Source: Dyadobacter sp. SG02 (GTDB lineage: Bacteria; Bacteroidota; Bacteroidia; Cytophagales; Spirosomataceae). Taken from it: a stretch of 64,000 nt of DNA. The notes below the pieces were generated by a model, which saw only the letters and a list, made by a program, of their open reading frames with translations, was not told the DNA's origin and did not search any database. Shown here one piece after another: positions 32,689 through 41,669 of the stretch. Position 1 is the stretch's first letter. The number at the start of each line of letters is the position of its first letter. Location of the stretch: assembly GCF_900109045.1 (NCBI RefSeq), contig NZ_FNYL01000021.1, forward strand, positions 60,233 through 124,232, read 5' to 3'. The position numbers and the translations under genes were made by a program.

Positions 32689-34536
32689 ATGAAAGCCAGA
32701 GTGACCATTCTATTAGCCATGATTTTGAGTGCATTTGCATTCCTGCCCGAGCGACAAATCCGCGGCACCGTTACCGACGCCGCCAATGCGCCACTCGCCG
32801 GCGTGACTGTTTCCCTGCAAGGCGGCGGCGCCACCACCGTCACCGACCAATCCGGGTATTTTTCGCTTGGCGTGCCGAAACTAGCGAGGACGTTGGTATT
32901 CAAAAAGGCGGGTTACCAAAACCTGACGGCGCCGATCACCTCCGATTCGGTTTTGAAAATTGTCCTTATCCCAAAGGCACAAACGCTGAATGAAGTGCTG
33001 ATTAGCGGCCAGCCGATGCCAATGAGAAAGATGGACAGATCTCATTCCGTGGCTTCGACTCCGGCCTCTTTTCATGGCGCGGTGATGCAAATGTCCGTTC
33101 CCGCCGAAAGCTACAAGCCGATCAATGAAAACGGCTTCCTGTCGGTTAGTCAGCAGCCTGTGACCACATTCTCCGTCGATGTCGACCGCGCGGCATACAG
33201 TAATGTGCGTCGATTTCTGAATAATGGCCAGATGCCGCCTGAGGATGCTGTGCGGATCGAGGAAATGATCAACTACTTTGACTACGATTACCCGCAACCT
33301 TCCGGTGAGCACCCACTGGCGATTGCCGCCGAAACCACCGATTCACCCTGGAATCCCGGTTTGAAACTGGTACACATCGGCTTACAGGCCAAAACCGTTT
33401 CGACCGAGAACCTGCCTGCTTCCAATCTCGTTTTCCTCATCGATGTTTCCGGTTCGATGAATGAGGCCAACAAGCTCCCGTTGCTCAAACAGGCATTCAA
33501 ACTGCTCGTGGACCAACTTCGTTCGGAAGACAAAATAGCGCTCGTCGCCTATGCCGGCTCGGCGGGGTTAGTATTGCCTCCAACCCCGGGAAGCGAGAAA
33601 AAGATCATCAAAGACGCCCTCGATAAATTGGAAGCGGGCGGGTCGACGGCAGGCGGAGAAGGTATTGAACTGGCTTATGATATTGCCAAAAAGCATTTCC
33701 TGCCGAAAGGCAACAACCGCGTGATCCTCGCCACCGACGGGGATTTCAATGTGGGCATTTCCAATGAATCCGAATTGCAGAAGCTGATCGAGGAGAAGCG
33801 TAAAGCGGGCATTTTCCTCAGCGTGATGGGTTTTGGAATGGGTAACTACAAAGACAGCCACGTGGAAACGCTGGCCGACAAGGGAAACGGCAACTACGCC
33901 TACATCGATAACATTCAGGAAGCGCGAAAGGAGTTTGTGCAGGAATTTGGCGGGACATTGTTTACAATTGCCAAGGACGTCAAAATCCAGATCGAATTTA
34001 ACCCCGCACACGTACAGGCCTACCGACTCATCGGCTACGAAAACCGCGCATTGCGGAACGACGAGTTCAACGACGACAAAAAAGACGCGGGCGATATGGG
34101 TTCAGGGCATACCGTGACGGCCATTTACGAAATCGTGCCCAAAGGCACCCAAACCACCTACATCAGTGCCACCGATGCATTGAAATACCAGCAAAACAAT
34201 GCCCCTGCAACCGGCAACAGCGATGAAATGATGACTGTGAAAGTACGTTACAAAAAGCCGGACAGCGAAAAAAGCGTGCTTTTCGACCTCCCGGTGAATG
34301 CTAGATCTGTCGTATTTGAAAAATGTTCTGAGAACTTAAGGTTCGCGAGCGCCGTCGCGGAATTCGGCCTATTGTTGCGCGGCTCCGAATACAAAGGAAA
34401 GGCTACCTACGCGGACGTGATCCAGCGCGCACGAGGCGCATTCGGAAAGGACGAGGAAGGTTACCGCTCGGAATTCGTACAGCTGGTGAAGGTTGCGCAG
34501 AGTTTGGACGGGGCGCAGGAGCTGTCCAGGAAGTGA
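32689..34536 (+). CDS. von Willebrand factor A domain protein with CarboxypepD_reg N-terminus (YfbK-like)
   Basis: 615 residues. An N-terminal hydrophobic segment, then a CarboxypepD_reg-like domain (about 23-105, RGTVTDAANAPLAGVTV) and a TLNEVLISG motif. The YfbK-type N domain (TTFSVDVDRAAYSNVRRFL) and vWA domain (FLIDVSGSMNEANKLP, a MIDAS metal site) follow, and a C-terminal extension completes the usual order. It is probably a periplasmic or surface-exposed binding protein. It diverges from the sigma/anti-sigma pair and ends before a shared terminator. Confidence 0.87.
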   Translation: MKARVTILLAMILSAFAFLPERQIRGTVTDAANAPLAGVTVSLQGGGATTVTDQSGYFSLGVPKLARTLVFKKAGYQNLTAPITSDSVLKIVLIPKAQTLNEVLISGQPMPMRKMDRSHSVASTPASFHGAVMQMSVPAESYKPINENGFLSVSQQPVTTFSVDVDRAAYSNVRRFLNNGQMPPEDAVRIEEMINYFDYDYPQPSGEHPLAIAAETTDSPWNPGLKLVHIGLQAKTVSTENLPASNLVFLIDVSGSMNEANKLPLLKQAFKLLVDQLRSEDKIALVAYAGSAGLVLPPTPGSEKKIIKDALDKLEAGGSTAGGEGIELAYDIAKKHFLPKGNNRVILATDGDFNVGISNESELQKLIEEKRKAGIFLSVMGFGMGNYKDSHVETLADKGNGNYAYIDNIQEARKEFVQEFGGTLFTIAKDVKIQIEFNPAHVQAYRLIGYENRALRNDEFNDDKKDAGDMGSGHTVTAIYEIVPKGTQTTYISATDALKYQQNNAPATGNSDEMMTVKVRYKKPDSEKSVLFDLPVNARSVVFEKCSENLRFASAVAEFGLLLRGSEYKGKATYADVIQRARGAFGKDEEGYRSEFVQLVKVAQSLDGAQELSRK

Positions 34537-34550
34537 TATTGTGTTAAAAC

Positions 34551-34583
34551 AAGAGCCGGTCGATGTGTTGTTGACCGGCTTTT
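34551..34583. terminator. Bidirectional intrinsic terminator
   Basis: AGCCGGTC / GACCGGCT with an 11-base loop, extended by A-T pairs, and T-rich in both directions. It ends the vWA gene on the plus strand and the 67-residue gene (stop 34585) on the minus strand. Confidence 0.7.
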
Positions 34584-34584
34584 A

Positions 34585-34788
34585 TCATTTATCGGCATTC
34601 TCATCTGAGTTTTTAAGAGATTCCAGTAAATCTTTTGCAGGAACGTATTTAAATCCTTCTTCACCGTCGCCTACCATTACCACTTCGTCAATCGCAGCGC
34701 GTTCTTCTATCATTTTGCGAACTGCTTTTCTGACACCGAAAATGATTCTTTTTGAAAGGCGATCTGCGTTTTGAATCTCTGCTTTCAT
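34585..34788 (-). CDS. 67-residue protein, putative partner of the zeta-like kinase
   Basis: 67 residues, ATG at 34788. The ATG is inside the last codons of the upstream kinase gene, giving a 4-base ATGA overlap; a GTG six bases earlier is possible but less likely. The sequence has charged helical parts (DRLSKRIIFGVRKAVRKMIEE) and a C-terminal EGFKYVPAKDLLES. It has no recognised domain. Its size and coupling to a zeta-like kinase fit an antitoxin, though the order here (kinase first) is unusual. No experimental evidence. Confidence 0.62.
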   Translation of the reverse strand: MKAEIQNADRLSKRIIFGVRKAVRKMIEERAAIDEVVMVGDGEEGFKYVPAKDLLESLKNSDENADK

Positions 34789-35357
34789 TTCCACTGTGAT
34801 TTAATTTTAGTCCAAAGAAATTCATCAAAAACATCAAGTTCGTTATCAAAGCTTCCTTCCGCAATGACCATTGGCGTGGGGTTCATATTGTTAATTATCA
34901 TCCAACTATCGCAAATCGGCTGATACATTCTAAAAAAATTGGCTAGCCCTCCCTCGTATCGCCTGATTATTGTCTCTTCTGGAATAGAATGCCCGCCCAT
35001 TCGCACCCGATATTTCACCCGCTCTAATGCTACGTATGGCGTATATAGCCAAAAATACAATAAAGTGGTGGTATAACCCAGGTCTCTGGCCTCTCTAATG
35101 AGCGAAGCGTAGCTTTTGGTTGACAAAGTGGTTTCAAATGCGAAATCTTCTCGAAGTTGCATCAATTCTTTAATTTTCGTCAGCATTATCCGTCCAGCCT
35201 CGAACGCTGCCTTCTCTGGCTCCGAGGGCGAAATCTCGGCGGCGATAATGTCCGCGTTTACAAATTCCTTGCAATTCAGAATTTCAGGCAGGATGGTATA
35301 ACTTGCAGTCGTCTTCCCCGCTCCGTTACAGCCTGCTATAATGTACAAATTGTGCAT
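34785..35357 (-). CDS. Zeta-toxin-like P-loop kinase
   Basis: 190 residues. The P-loop is AGCNGAGKTTAS (about 8-19), followed by NADIIAAEISP, the hydrophobic FAFETTLSTKSYASLI, and RVKYRVRMGGHSIPEETIIRRYEGG, which matches the C-terminal zeta-family signature. Zeta toxins phosphorylate UDP-N-acetylglucosamine; whether this one does is not known. The composition here is visibly richer in A+T than the flanking genes, a possible sign of transfer. Co-transcribed with the small downstream gene. Confidence 0.75.
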   Translation of the reverse strand: MHNLYIIAGCNGAGKTTASYTILPEILNCKEFVNADIIAAEISPSEPEKAAFEAGRIMLTKIKELMQLREDFAFETTLSTKSYASLIREARDLGYTTTLLYFWLYTPYVALERVKYRVRMGGHSIPEETIIRRYEGGLANFFRMYQPICDSWMIINNMNPTPMVIAEGSFDNELDVFDEFLWTKIKSQWK

Positions 35358-35384
35358 AGTGTGTATAGGTAGTTTAAATTAATC

Positions 35385-35969
35385 TCAATCCTCTTTCAAA
35401 GCCTTTAAAATCAAATCCTTCCCTACCTCGCTATACCCCAAAGATAATGCGGCTTCATGCCCGGGCGTAGTCATTTTACCCCACGTTTTGCGAAGGATAT
35501 CTATCATTTTTTCTTCGGTCATTTTGGCGATCAGGTCGTCGTATTGGTATTGAAGAAACACCAGGCACAATGCGTTTTCCATCGTTTGTACGTCGGTATC
35601 GCTTTTGAGGCGTTGTTTGAGGACGATCTGCTTCACACGGGTAATCGTTTCTTCGTCGTAGCCGACCTCCGTCAGGATCTCGGATGCGATACCCGCATGG
35701 TATTTCGAAAGGTCGCTGCGCCATTTGAGATAACCTACCCGGCCGTCAGGATAGCTTTTACGCGCGATCTCCCACCGACCGATATGCTGGCAGCGCGAGG
35801 CCAGCAGCAGGCTTTCATCGGCTTGCGGGTCGAGTTTTGTGACCCACTCGTGGAGTTTGATCGCATAAAAGTATTCGATCGGATACGCTACATTCTCCCA
35901 CACGATCTGCTCGGGCGAGCGCTTGTTGTAGGCATCAAAAAGTTCAAAAGCTTTGTCGAGCTGGCTCAT
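35385..35969 (-). CDS. DUF4202 family protein
   Basis: 194 residues, no membrane segment. The sequence contains CQHIGRWEIARKSYPDGRVGYLKWR and a Tyr-rich middle part like the DUF4202 family, which is probably related to HD-type hydrolases. The function is not known. It starts 22 bases after a lipoprotein gene and lies 27 bases before the zeta-like kinase on the same strand. Confidence 0.75.
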   Translation of the reverse strand: MSQLDKAFELFDAYNKRSPEQIVWENVAYPIEYFYAIKLHEWVTKLDPQADESLLLASRCQHIGRWEIARKSYPDGRVGYLKWRSDLSKYHAGIASEILTEVGYDEETITRVKQIVLKQRLKSDTDVQTMENALCLVFLQYQYDDLIAKMTEEKMIDILRKTWGKMTTPGHEAALSLGYSEVGKDLILKALKED

Positions 35970-35991
35970 GGTGATTTGGTATAGGTAAATG

Positions 35992-36462
35992 CTATTTGTC
36001 CGCCTTGAATTTCAGGGCAATGGTGGTCATGCGCGGGTAGTCGTAGGCGGTGCTTTGTGTTTTCATGATGAAAGAATCCTTACGGACATCGTCCGGGCGC
36101 ACCGTCCATTCGCCTTTGCCGCCACCTTCCGGCGCACCGATTGTAATATTTTGATCGGTTACCTGCCATTTCAATAAAAACGGTGTTGATTCGCCTTTGA
36201 AAATGCCCGAAAATACCCCGCCCTTTTTCAGCTGGACAGTTTCCATATACCGCTGAAAATCAATCCCGCCAAATTGCTGCGCCATTTTACCGTCCTTGAA
36301 AGTGACCGCGTCGTTGACCACGATTTCTTCAATTTTCCATTGCTGTACTTCCGTCAGCATTTCCGCGGCCTCCTGCGGCGTACCCGCTGGCTTGTCGCAT
36401 GAAACGGTAAAAACGCCCGTAAAGGCAAGGAGTACGAAAGCAGCGAATTTTCGAAAAAGCAT
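35992..36462 (-). CDS. Putative lipoprotein, unknown
   Basis: 156 residues from ATG 36462 (MLFRKFAAFVLLAFTGVFTVSC); a longer reading starts at a GTG that lacks a signal-like beginning. The Cys near residue 22 follows a T-V-S, a plausible lipobox. The mature part is beta-rich with VQLKKGGVFSGIF and may be a lipocalin-like fold. I do not recognise a family. It is the gene after treY-malQ in the same direction. Confidence 0.7.
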   Translation of the reverse strand: MLFRKFAAFVLLAFTGVFTVSCDKPAGTPQEAAEMLTEVQQWKIEEIVVNDAVTFKDGKMAQQFGGIDFQRYMETVQLKKGGVFSGIFKGESTPFLLKWQVTDQNITIGAPEGGGKGEWTVRPDDVRKDSFIMKTQSTAYDYPRMTTIALKFKADK

Positions 36463-36543
36463 GATGTTACCGGGTTGATGGCTATGCGCAAATATAGCCA
36501 CAACTGCATCGGACTTTCGATTTAAACCACGGAATTTTAATGC

Positions 36544-39500
36544 TTACTCGCGGTTGTAGAGCAATGTAATGGACGTCAGGAATTCGGCAGCGGCGTCCGT
36601 AATCTGCCCGGGCATTAACCGCCACGACCAGTTGTTTCCGTTCGAGCCGGGCAGGTTCATTTTGGTCGTTTCATCCAGGTTCAGAATATCCTGCATGGGT
36701 AATATCGCCGTTTTCGCAACCGAGGCAAAAACCGCTTTCGCGAGCTCGGCGGCTACATTTTCTTCTGAAACCGGCTTACCCAAATAGGTTTCCAGGCGCT
36801 CCCGAATGCCCGCCGGCACCAGCTCACGGTACCAGCCTTTGGTGGTATTGTTGTCGTGCGTGCCTGTGTACGCGATGAAATTGTGCTTGTAATGATGCGG
36901 AATGTGATCGGATTGCGACATATTTTCGTCGAATGCAAATTGTAACACCTTCATCCCGGGAAGTTTAAACTTATCGCGCAGCGAATAAACCTCGGGACCG
37001 ATTTCACCCAAATCTTCCGCAATGAATGGCAATTGTCCCAGCGCCGCTTCTACCGCCCGAAAAAAATCTTCGACGGGGCCTGTCTTCCATTCCCCGCGTA
37101 CTGCGGTTTTCTCGCCGCCGGGTACCTGCCAGTAATTCGCAAATGCCCTGAAATGATCCAGCCGAACGAGGTCGAACAGCTCGATGTTCCGTGCCAGCCG
37201 GTCGATCCACCATTGGTACCCCTGGGATTGCAGCGCATTCCAGTTGAACACCGGCATCCCCCATAGCTGACCATCCTCGGAGAATGCATCGGGCGGAACT
37301 CCGGCAATGCCCGTGATCCTGCCGTCCTCGTCCACGCAAAACAACTCCCGGTTGGCCCATACATCGGCCGAATCGTGACTTACATAAAAAGGAATATCTC
37401 CCAACAGCTTTATTTCACGGTCGTTACAATACTGCCGGAGGTTTTTCCATTGGCTGTCGAACACATACTGCTGCCATTCGACCCGCAGTATTTGCTCTCG
37501 GTCCTCTTCTCTCAGTTTGTCGAGCGCAGCCTGCTCCCGGTTGCGGAATTCCTCGGGCCAGGTGTACCAGGGTTGGTTGTCAAACCGCTTTTTGAGGACC
37601 ATGTACAGGGCAAAATCGTCCAGCCAGCTGGCATGGCCCTTGGCAAACGCATCGAACTCTGCCGAGGTTTCGCCGTGGAGTTCCTTGTAGTTCTGGAACG
37701 CGCGTTCCAGCAACACCTTTTTCCTCTCTCCCGCTGCATTGAAATCTACTGTCGGCGAATCGGGCAAATGATTTTCTTCCAAATCTTCACGGGTCAAATA
37801 CCCTTCGCCCGCCAGCATTTCCGGGCTGATCAGCAACGGATTACCTGCTCTGCTCGACAATGCGCTGTACGGGGAATTACCTTGCGAAGCGTCCGTGGGA
37901 TTGAGCGGCAGTATTTGCCACACTTTCTGACTGGTTTTCTCTAAAAAATCCGCGAACTGATATGCCGCCGGGCCAATGTCGCCGATCCCGAATGGCGATG
38001 CCAGCGAAGTGATATGCAGCAGCACACCCGCATTGCGATCATTTTCGACTCGCTTGCCTTGCAGGATCGCCACCGGCATACCTTTGAAAAGCTCGGCAGG
38101 TGCGAGTTTCAGTTCGAATACTTCATCGCTGCCGGTCAGCAGGTTGTTCCATTCCGGACGCAAGCTCTCCGGCAACACCACATGCGTATCCTGCCAGTCG
38201 ATGTTAAAAAAATCCAGCTGCTGCTTCCGGCAGAGTATGGCTGTGTGCAATGGGACGACCGTCAGGAACACGTCGCGCTTATACCGGCGGATGAATGCCA
38301 GCAAGTGATCTTTGTAGGTACCCCGTACTTTCAGCGGAATGTATTCGCCCTGGGTGAAAAGCACCGGATTTTGCCTGCGCAACCCGAACAGCTGTTGCGT
38401 GAGCCACAGTTTTATCTGGCCGCTCCGGCGGTCTTCCCAAAGTTTTCCCTGCAAGCGGCCCGGTTCGTAGCTTTCCATTTCATCGAGCCATTCTGTACGT
38501 TTACCAAAATCAACTTTACGCCGGTTGTCGGGATCTACAAGGCTCAAATCCCACAATTCACAGCCTTGATAGACGTCGGGAATACCGGGACAAGTGAATT
38601 TCAGCGCTAACTGAGCCAGGGAATTGATTATGCCAAAATCCGCAATGGATTCGAGAAATGCCTGAAACGAGGTTGTAAATGCAGAATCCCTTTTCAGAAT
38701 TTCGGCAGCGAATCCTTTTGTTTCCTGCTCATACGCTTCATTAGGCGAAGCCCAATTTGAATTTGTCTTCGCTTCTCGCAATGCCTTTTGCAGGTAATCC
38801 TCTAATCGCTCTTCAAAATCATCGGGATCCTCGCCCGGCATAGGATAAGCACCGACGATCGTTTGATAAATGAGGTATTCATCATTCGCGTCCGGCCCCT
38901 GCCCGGATTTGCGTAGTCCATTGTTTGCTACCCGCCATTCGTTTACGTTTTCGATCCATTCGTCGGCCAGGTCGGTAAGCACATTCAGCCTCGCGCGCAC
39001 GTCCTCGCCGCGCTTCGTGTCATGCGTGGAGGTAGCGCTGAGGGCCATCGGCCACTCTTTGCGGCGTTTCTTCATGAATTGATGAAAGTCGGCGACCGAC
39101 ATACCGAACCGGTCCGGGAAATCTCCGACGTCGTTGTGGGCAATAAACCGGTTATAGGTGTACATGAGCGTATCTTCTCCGCCCTTGGCCATCAGCGGGC
39201 CTGTGAACTGCATACACCGCTGGTAAAATTGGGCTGCCCGGCGATTGTAATCCTCATCGCCCGATGCGGTTCGATGTATGAAGCATTGTTCCAGCACTTC
39301 AACCGCCGGCGAAAGGTCGAGATGATGCTTGTTGATGTCGATCAAAATGTCCTTCACTGCCTGGGCTTCCTCATCCGACAGTGGCATTGCATTGCCGTAG
39401 TACCTGTACACCGGGCAATGGATCAGGAATTCTCCGATTACCTGGCGCACAACCTCCGCGCCCAGACGGTCGAGCGTTTCCTGGTCGGCTAGTTCCAGCG

Positions 39501-40761
39501 AAACGAATAATTGATACAGGTTTTCAAGCTCACCCGCCATATGCCCGTAGAGCATTTCACTCTTCTTCCCCAGCAACTGTTCTCTAACCGATTGGCTATC
39601 AGTATTTAATTCACTGTAAAAGGCTGTAAATGCTTCTTCTGCCGACGAGTTTGTAAACAGGTTATTAACAACCGCCAGAAACTCGTAGCCCGTCGTCCCC
39701 TGTATCGGCCAGGAGGCGGGTAATTCTTCGTCCTCTCCCAGGATTTTCTCGGCAATTATGTAGCTATCGCTCCCAGCCTGTGCCCGAAGCTTGCTCAGAT
39801 AAGCCGATGGATCAAAAAGACCGTCTATGTGATCAATACGAATACCCTGGAAAACACCTTCCTCCGTCAGCTGCCGGATGAGTGCGTGGTATTTTCCAAA
39901 AACAGTATCGTCCTGAATGTTGAGGCAAATGAGCCCGTTTACGGTAAAAAAACGCCGATAATTGATCTGTTCCTCGGTTCGCTGCCAATGGCAGGGTACG
40001 TAATTCTGCTGCTCCAACAGCACTTTGAGCATTGCCGGATCTTCATTGATCGCCGCCAATGCAGCGTCGAGCGAGCGTTTCTCTTGTTCATGGGCGTACA
40101 ACGCCCGCAGCTGCATGATCCACTCGTCCCACGCCTGAGAGAATGCCGGTGCGTCTTCGATCCGGTTCATTTCTTCCAGCTGATCAAGCAATTGCGTGAT
40201 TGCCTGCGATTTTTCCCCGATGTTTTGGAACAAAGAAATGTACGACCGCAGGTTAAGCGGGAAGACCTGACCGCCAAAATCCAGTGCAAACCGGTTGCCG
40301 TCGAAAAGTACTTTTACTTCCCCGGCGTCAATCATTTCTCCCGGCTCCCTGGACAGAAAGGGCGCCATCAGCTTCCCCTGAAAGAGTGCGCTATTCCAAG
40401 CGATGTCAAAATATCCCGCAAAAACCGATTGCCTACCCTTTTCCAGCACGTCCATCAGCCACGGGTTTTCGGGGTGAAAGGCCATATGATTCGGTACAAT
40501 ATCCTGTAACCAGCCGATCCCGGATTCACGAAGGCGTGCTGTGAGATCGTGTAACTGGTCGAGCGTACCTATTTCGGGATTGATTTTACCGGGATCAATG
40601 CCGTCGTAGCCGTGCGTACTGCCCGTCGTAGCGGCCAAAACCGGAGAAGCATAGATCGTTCCTACGCCCAGTTTGCGGAAATAGGGTATCAAATATTCGA
40701 AGTCCTGAAAAGTGAAGGCTTTATGAAATTGAAGCCGGTAGGTAGAAACTGGGTTGTTCAT
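36544..40761 (-). CDS. treY-malQ: Fused maltooligosyltrehalose synthase and 4-alpha-glucanotransferase
   Basis: 1405 residues. About 1-900 is TreY (GH13): it begins STYRLQFHKAFTFQDFEYL, has GTIYASPVLAATTGSTHGYDG, IRIDHIDGLFDP and IIAEKILG. It converts the reducing end of maltooligosaccharides to a trehalosyl end. About 905-1405 is MalQ (GH77): VLLHITSLASPFGIGDIGP, the nucleophile region LVRLDHFRAF, and PFIAEDLGEIGPEV. Both halves keep their catalytic residues and normal length. Fusion couples end-modification to chain rearrangement. No TreZ is nearby. It is 69 bases downstream of a response regulator and divergent from glgE. Confidence 0.92.
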   Translation of the reverse strand: MNNPVSTYRLQFHKAFTFQDFEYLIPYFRKLGVGTIYASPVLAATTGSTHGYDGIDPGKINPEIGTLDQLHDLTARLRESGIGWLQDIVPNHMAFHPENPWLMDVLEKGRQSVFAGYFDIAWNSALFQGKLMAPFLSREPGEMIDAGEVKVLFDGNRFALDFGGQVFPLNLRSYISLFQNIGEKSQAITQLLDQLEEMNRIEDAPAFSQAWDEWIMQLRALYAHEQEKRSLDAALAAINEDPAMLKVLLEQQNYVPCHWQRTEEQINYRRFFTVNGLICLNIQDDTVFGKYHALIRQLTEEGVFQGIRIDHIDGLFDPSAYLSKLRAQAGSDSYIIAEKILGEDEELPASWPIQGTTGYEFLAVVNNLFTNSSAEEAFTAFYSELNTDSQSVREQLLGKKSEMLYGHMAGELENLYQLFVSLELADQETLDRLGAEVVRQVIGEFLIHCPVYRYYGNAMPLSDEEAQAVKDILIDINKHHLDLSPAVEVLEQCFIHRTASGDEDYNRRAAQFYQRCMQFTGPLMAKGGEDTLMYTYNRFIAHNDVGDFPDRFGMSVADFHQFMKKRRKEWPMALSATSTHDTKRGEDVRARLNVLTDLADEWIENVNEWRVANNGLRKSGQGPDANDEYLIYQTIVGAYPMPGEDPDDFEERLEDYLQKALREAKTNSNWASPNEAYEQETKGFAAEILKRDSAFTTSFQAFLESIADFGIINSLAQLALKFTCPGIPDVYQGCELWDLSLVDPDNRRKVDFGKRTEWLDEMESYEPGRLQGKLWEDRRSGQIKLWLTQQLFGLRRQNPVLFTQGEYIPLKVRGTYKDHLLAFIRRYKRDVFLTVVPLHTAILCRKQQLDFFNIDWQDTHVVLPESLRPEWNNLLTGSDEVFELKLAPAELFKGMPVAILQGKRVENDRNAGVLLHITSLASPFGIGDIGPAAYQFADFLEKTSQKVWQILPLNPTDASQGNSPYSALSSRAGNPLLISPEMLAGEGYLTREDLEENHLPDSPTVDFNAAGERKKVLLERAFQNYKELHGETSAEFDAFAKGHASWLDDFALYMVLKKRFDNQPWYTWPEEFRNREQAALDKLREEDREQILRVEWQQYVFDSQWKNLRQYCNDREIKLLGDIPFYVSHDSADVWANRELFCVDEDGRITGIAGVPPDAFSEDGQLWGMPVFNWNALQSQGYQWWIDRLARNIELFDLVRLDHFRAFANYWQVPGGEKTAVRGEWKTGPVEDFFRAVEAALGQLPFIAEDLGEIGPEVYSLRDKFKLPGMKVLQFAFDENMSQSDHIPHHYKHNFIAYTGTHDNNTTKGWYRELVPAGIRERLETYLGKPVSEENVAAELAKAVFASVAKTAILPMQDILNLDETTKMNLPGSNGNNWSWRLMPGQITDAAAEFLTSITLLYNRE

Positions 40762-40830
40762 GTAAGCTGATGATAAGTGTATCGTCAGCCTGTTAAATAT
40801 TATGCCAGCAGCCGGTCGAATTGGAGGGTA

Positions 40831-41208
40831 TTATGCTTTGAGAAGCTCTTTCAACAGGGGTATTTCAAGGGGTTTGGACAGGAGCTGGATAATGTGGGGA
40901 TTGGCTTCGGCTTGTTCGATGTCGGAAATATCGACGGTAGACGAAATCATAAACAGGCGGATCCGCTTTCGGACCGCTTCCGGTAACACGCCATATTGTT
41001 CTGTGAATTCGAAACCGTTAAGCCCCGGCATCTGAAGATCGAGCAGGATCACCGTTTCAGGTATATTCACATCCTGGTCACGGAGATGGTCTATTGCCTG
41101 CTGCGCCGAACTGAACGTCCTTACCGTATCGGTCAAACCGCTTTTCAGCAGCAGTTTTTCCTGGGTAAACTGATCGAAAACACTGTCGTCTACGATGATA
41201 AATTCCAT
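40831..41208 (-). CDS. Single-domain response regulator
   Basis: 125 residues, receiver only. Acid pair Asp7-Asp8, phosphoacceptor Asp57 (ILLDLQMPGLNG), lysine in LLSKPLE. No output domain. It is the first gene of the minus-strand run with treY-malQ (69-base gap) and starts in the 461-base gap shared with glgE, so it may link a phosphorelay to alpha-glucan metabolism. Partners unknown. Confidence 0.86.
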   Translation of the reverse strand: MEFIIVDDSVFDQFTQEKLLLKSGLTDTVRTFSSAQQAIDHLRDQDVNIPETVILLDLQMPGLNGFEFTEQYGVLPEAVRKRIRLFMISSTVDISDIEQAEANPHIIQLLSKPLEIPLLKELLKA

Positions 41209-41669
41209 TTTAAATCAAGAGAAGGGTACAGGAAATCACACCAACAACCTACGCCAACCGTATTTTTCCTACCTCTCCAATTTTAGTTTGTAGAAATAGT
41301 TGTCGTAAATAAGCTACAAAGGTTTTAAATCTAACTGATAAATCGGCAAATAGGACCTAATACTTTTGTCTGGTCGCGAAATTAGTACAAATGCGGTCAC
41401 TAATGCCGGGCAGTACAATCATTTACCCCGTGAGCGGTCACTGCCTTGCTTCTTCGTCGGCCAGTTGATGGCCATCGTTGAGTGGTGAGATCTGATGGAA
41501 GTGGGCTACTGAATGTAAAAGTTACTGAATAGTTTCTTTACTCCCAAGTTAAAATCCCGATTTCGATCCAACGCAAGTACCCGGAACTTACCGGCATTCC
41601 CTCTCACTTGGCACGATTTTCATTACCATTCCGGACATTCATCATACTACAACTAAAAATCCGTTGACA
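41209..41669. other. 461-base divergent gap between the receiver gene and glgE
   Basis: No gene seen. TACTTTTG at 41361-41368 fits a plus-strand -7 box but lacks an upstream TTG, and the leader to glgE would be about 300 bases. The 9-mer GCGGTCACT is repeated at 41393-41401 and 41434-41442 (41 bases apart) and could be a regulatory site. Nothing else stands out. Confidence 0.35.
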
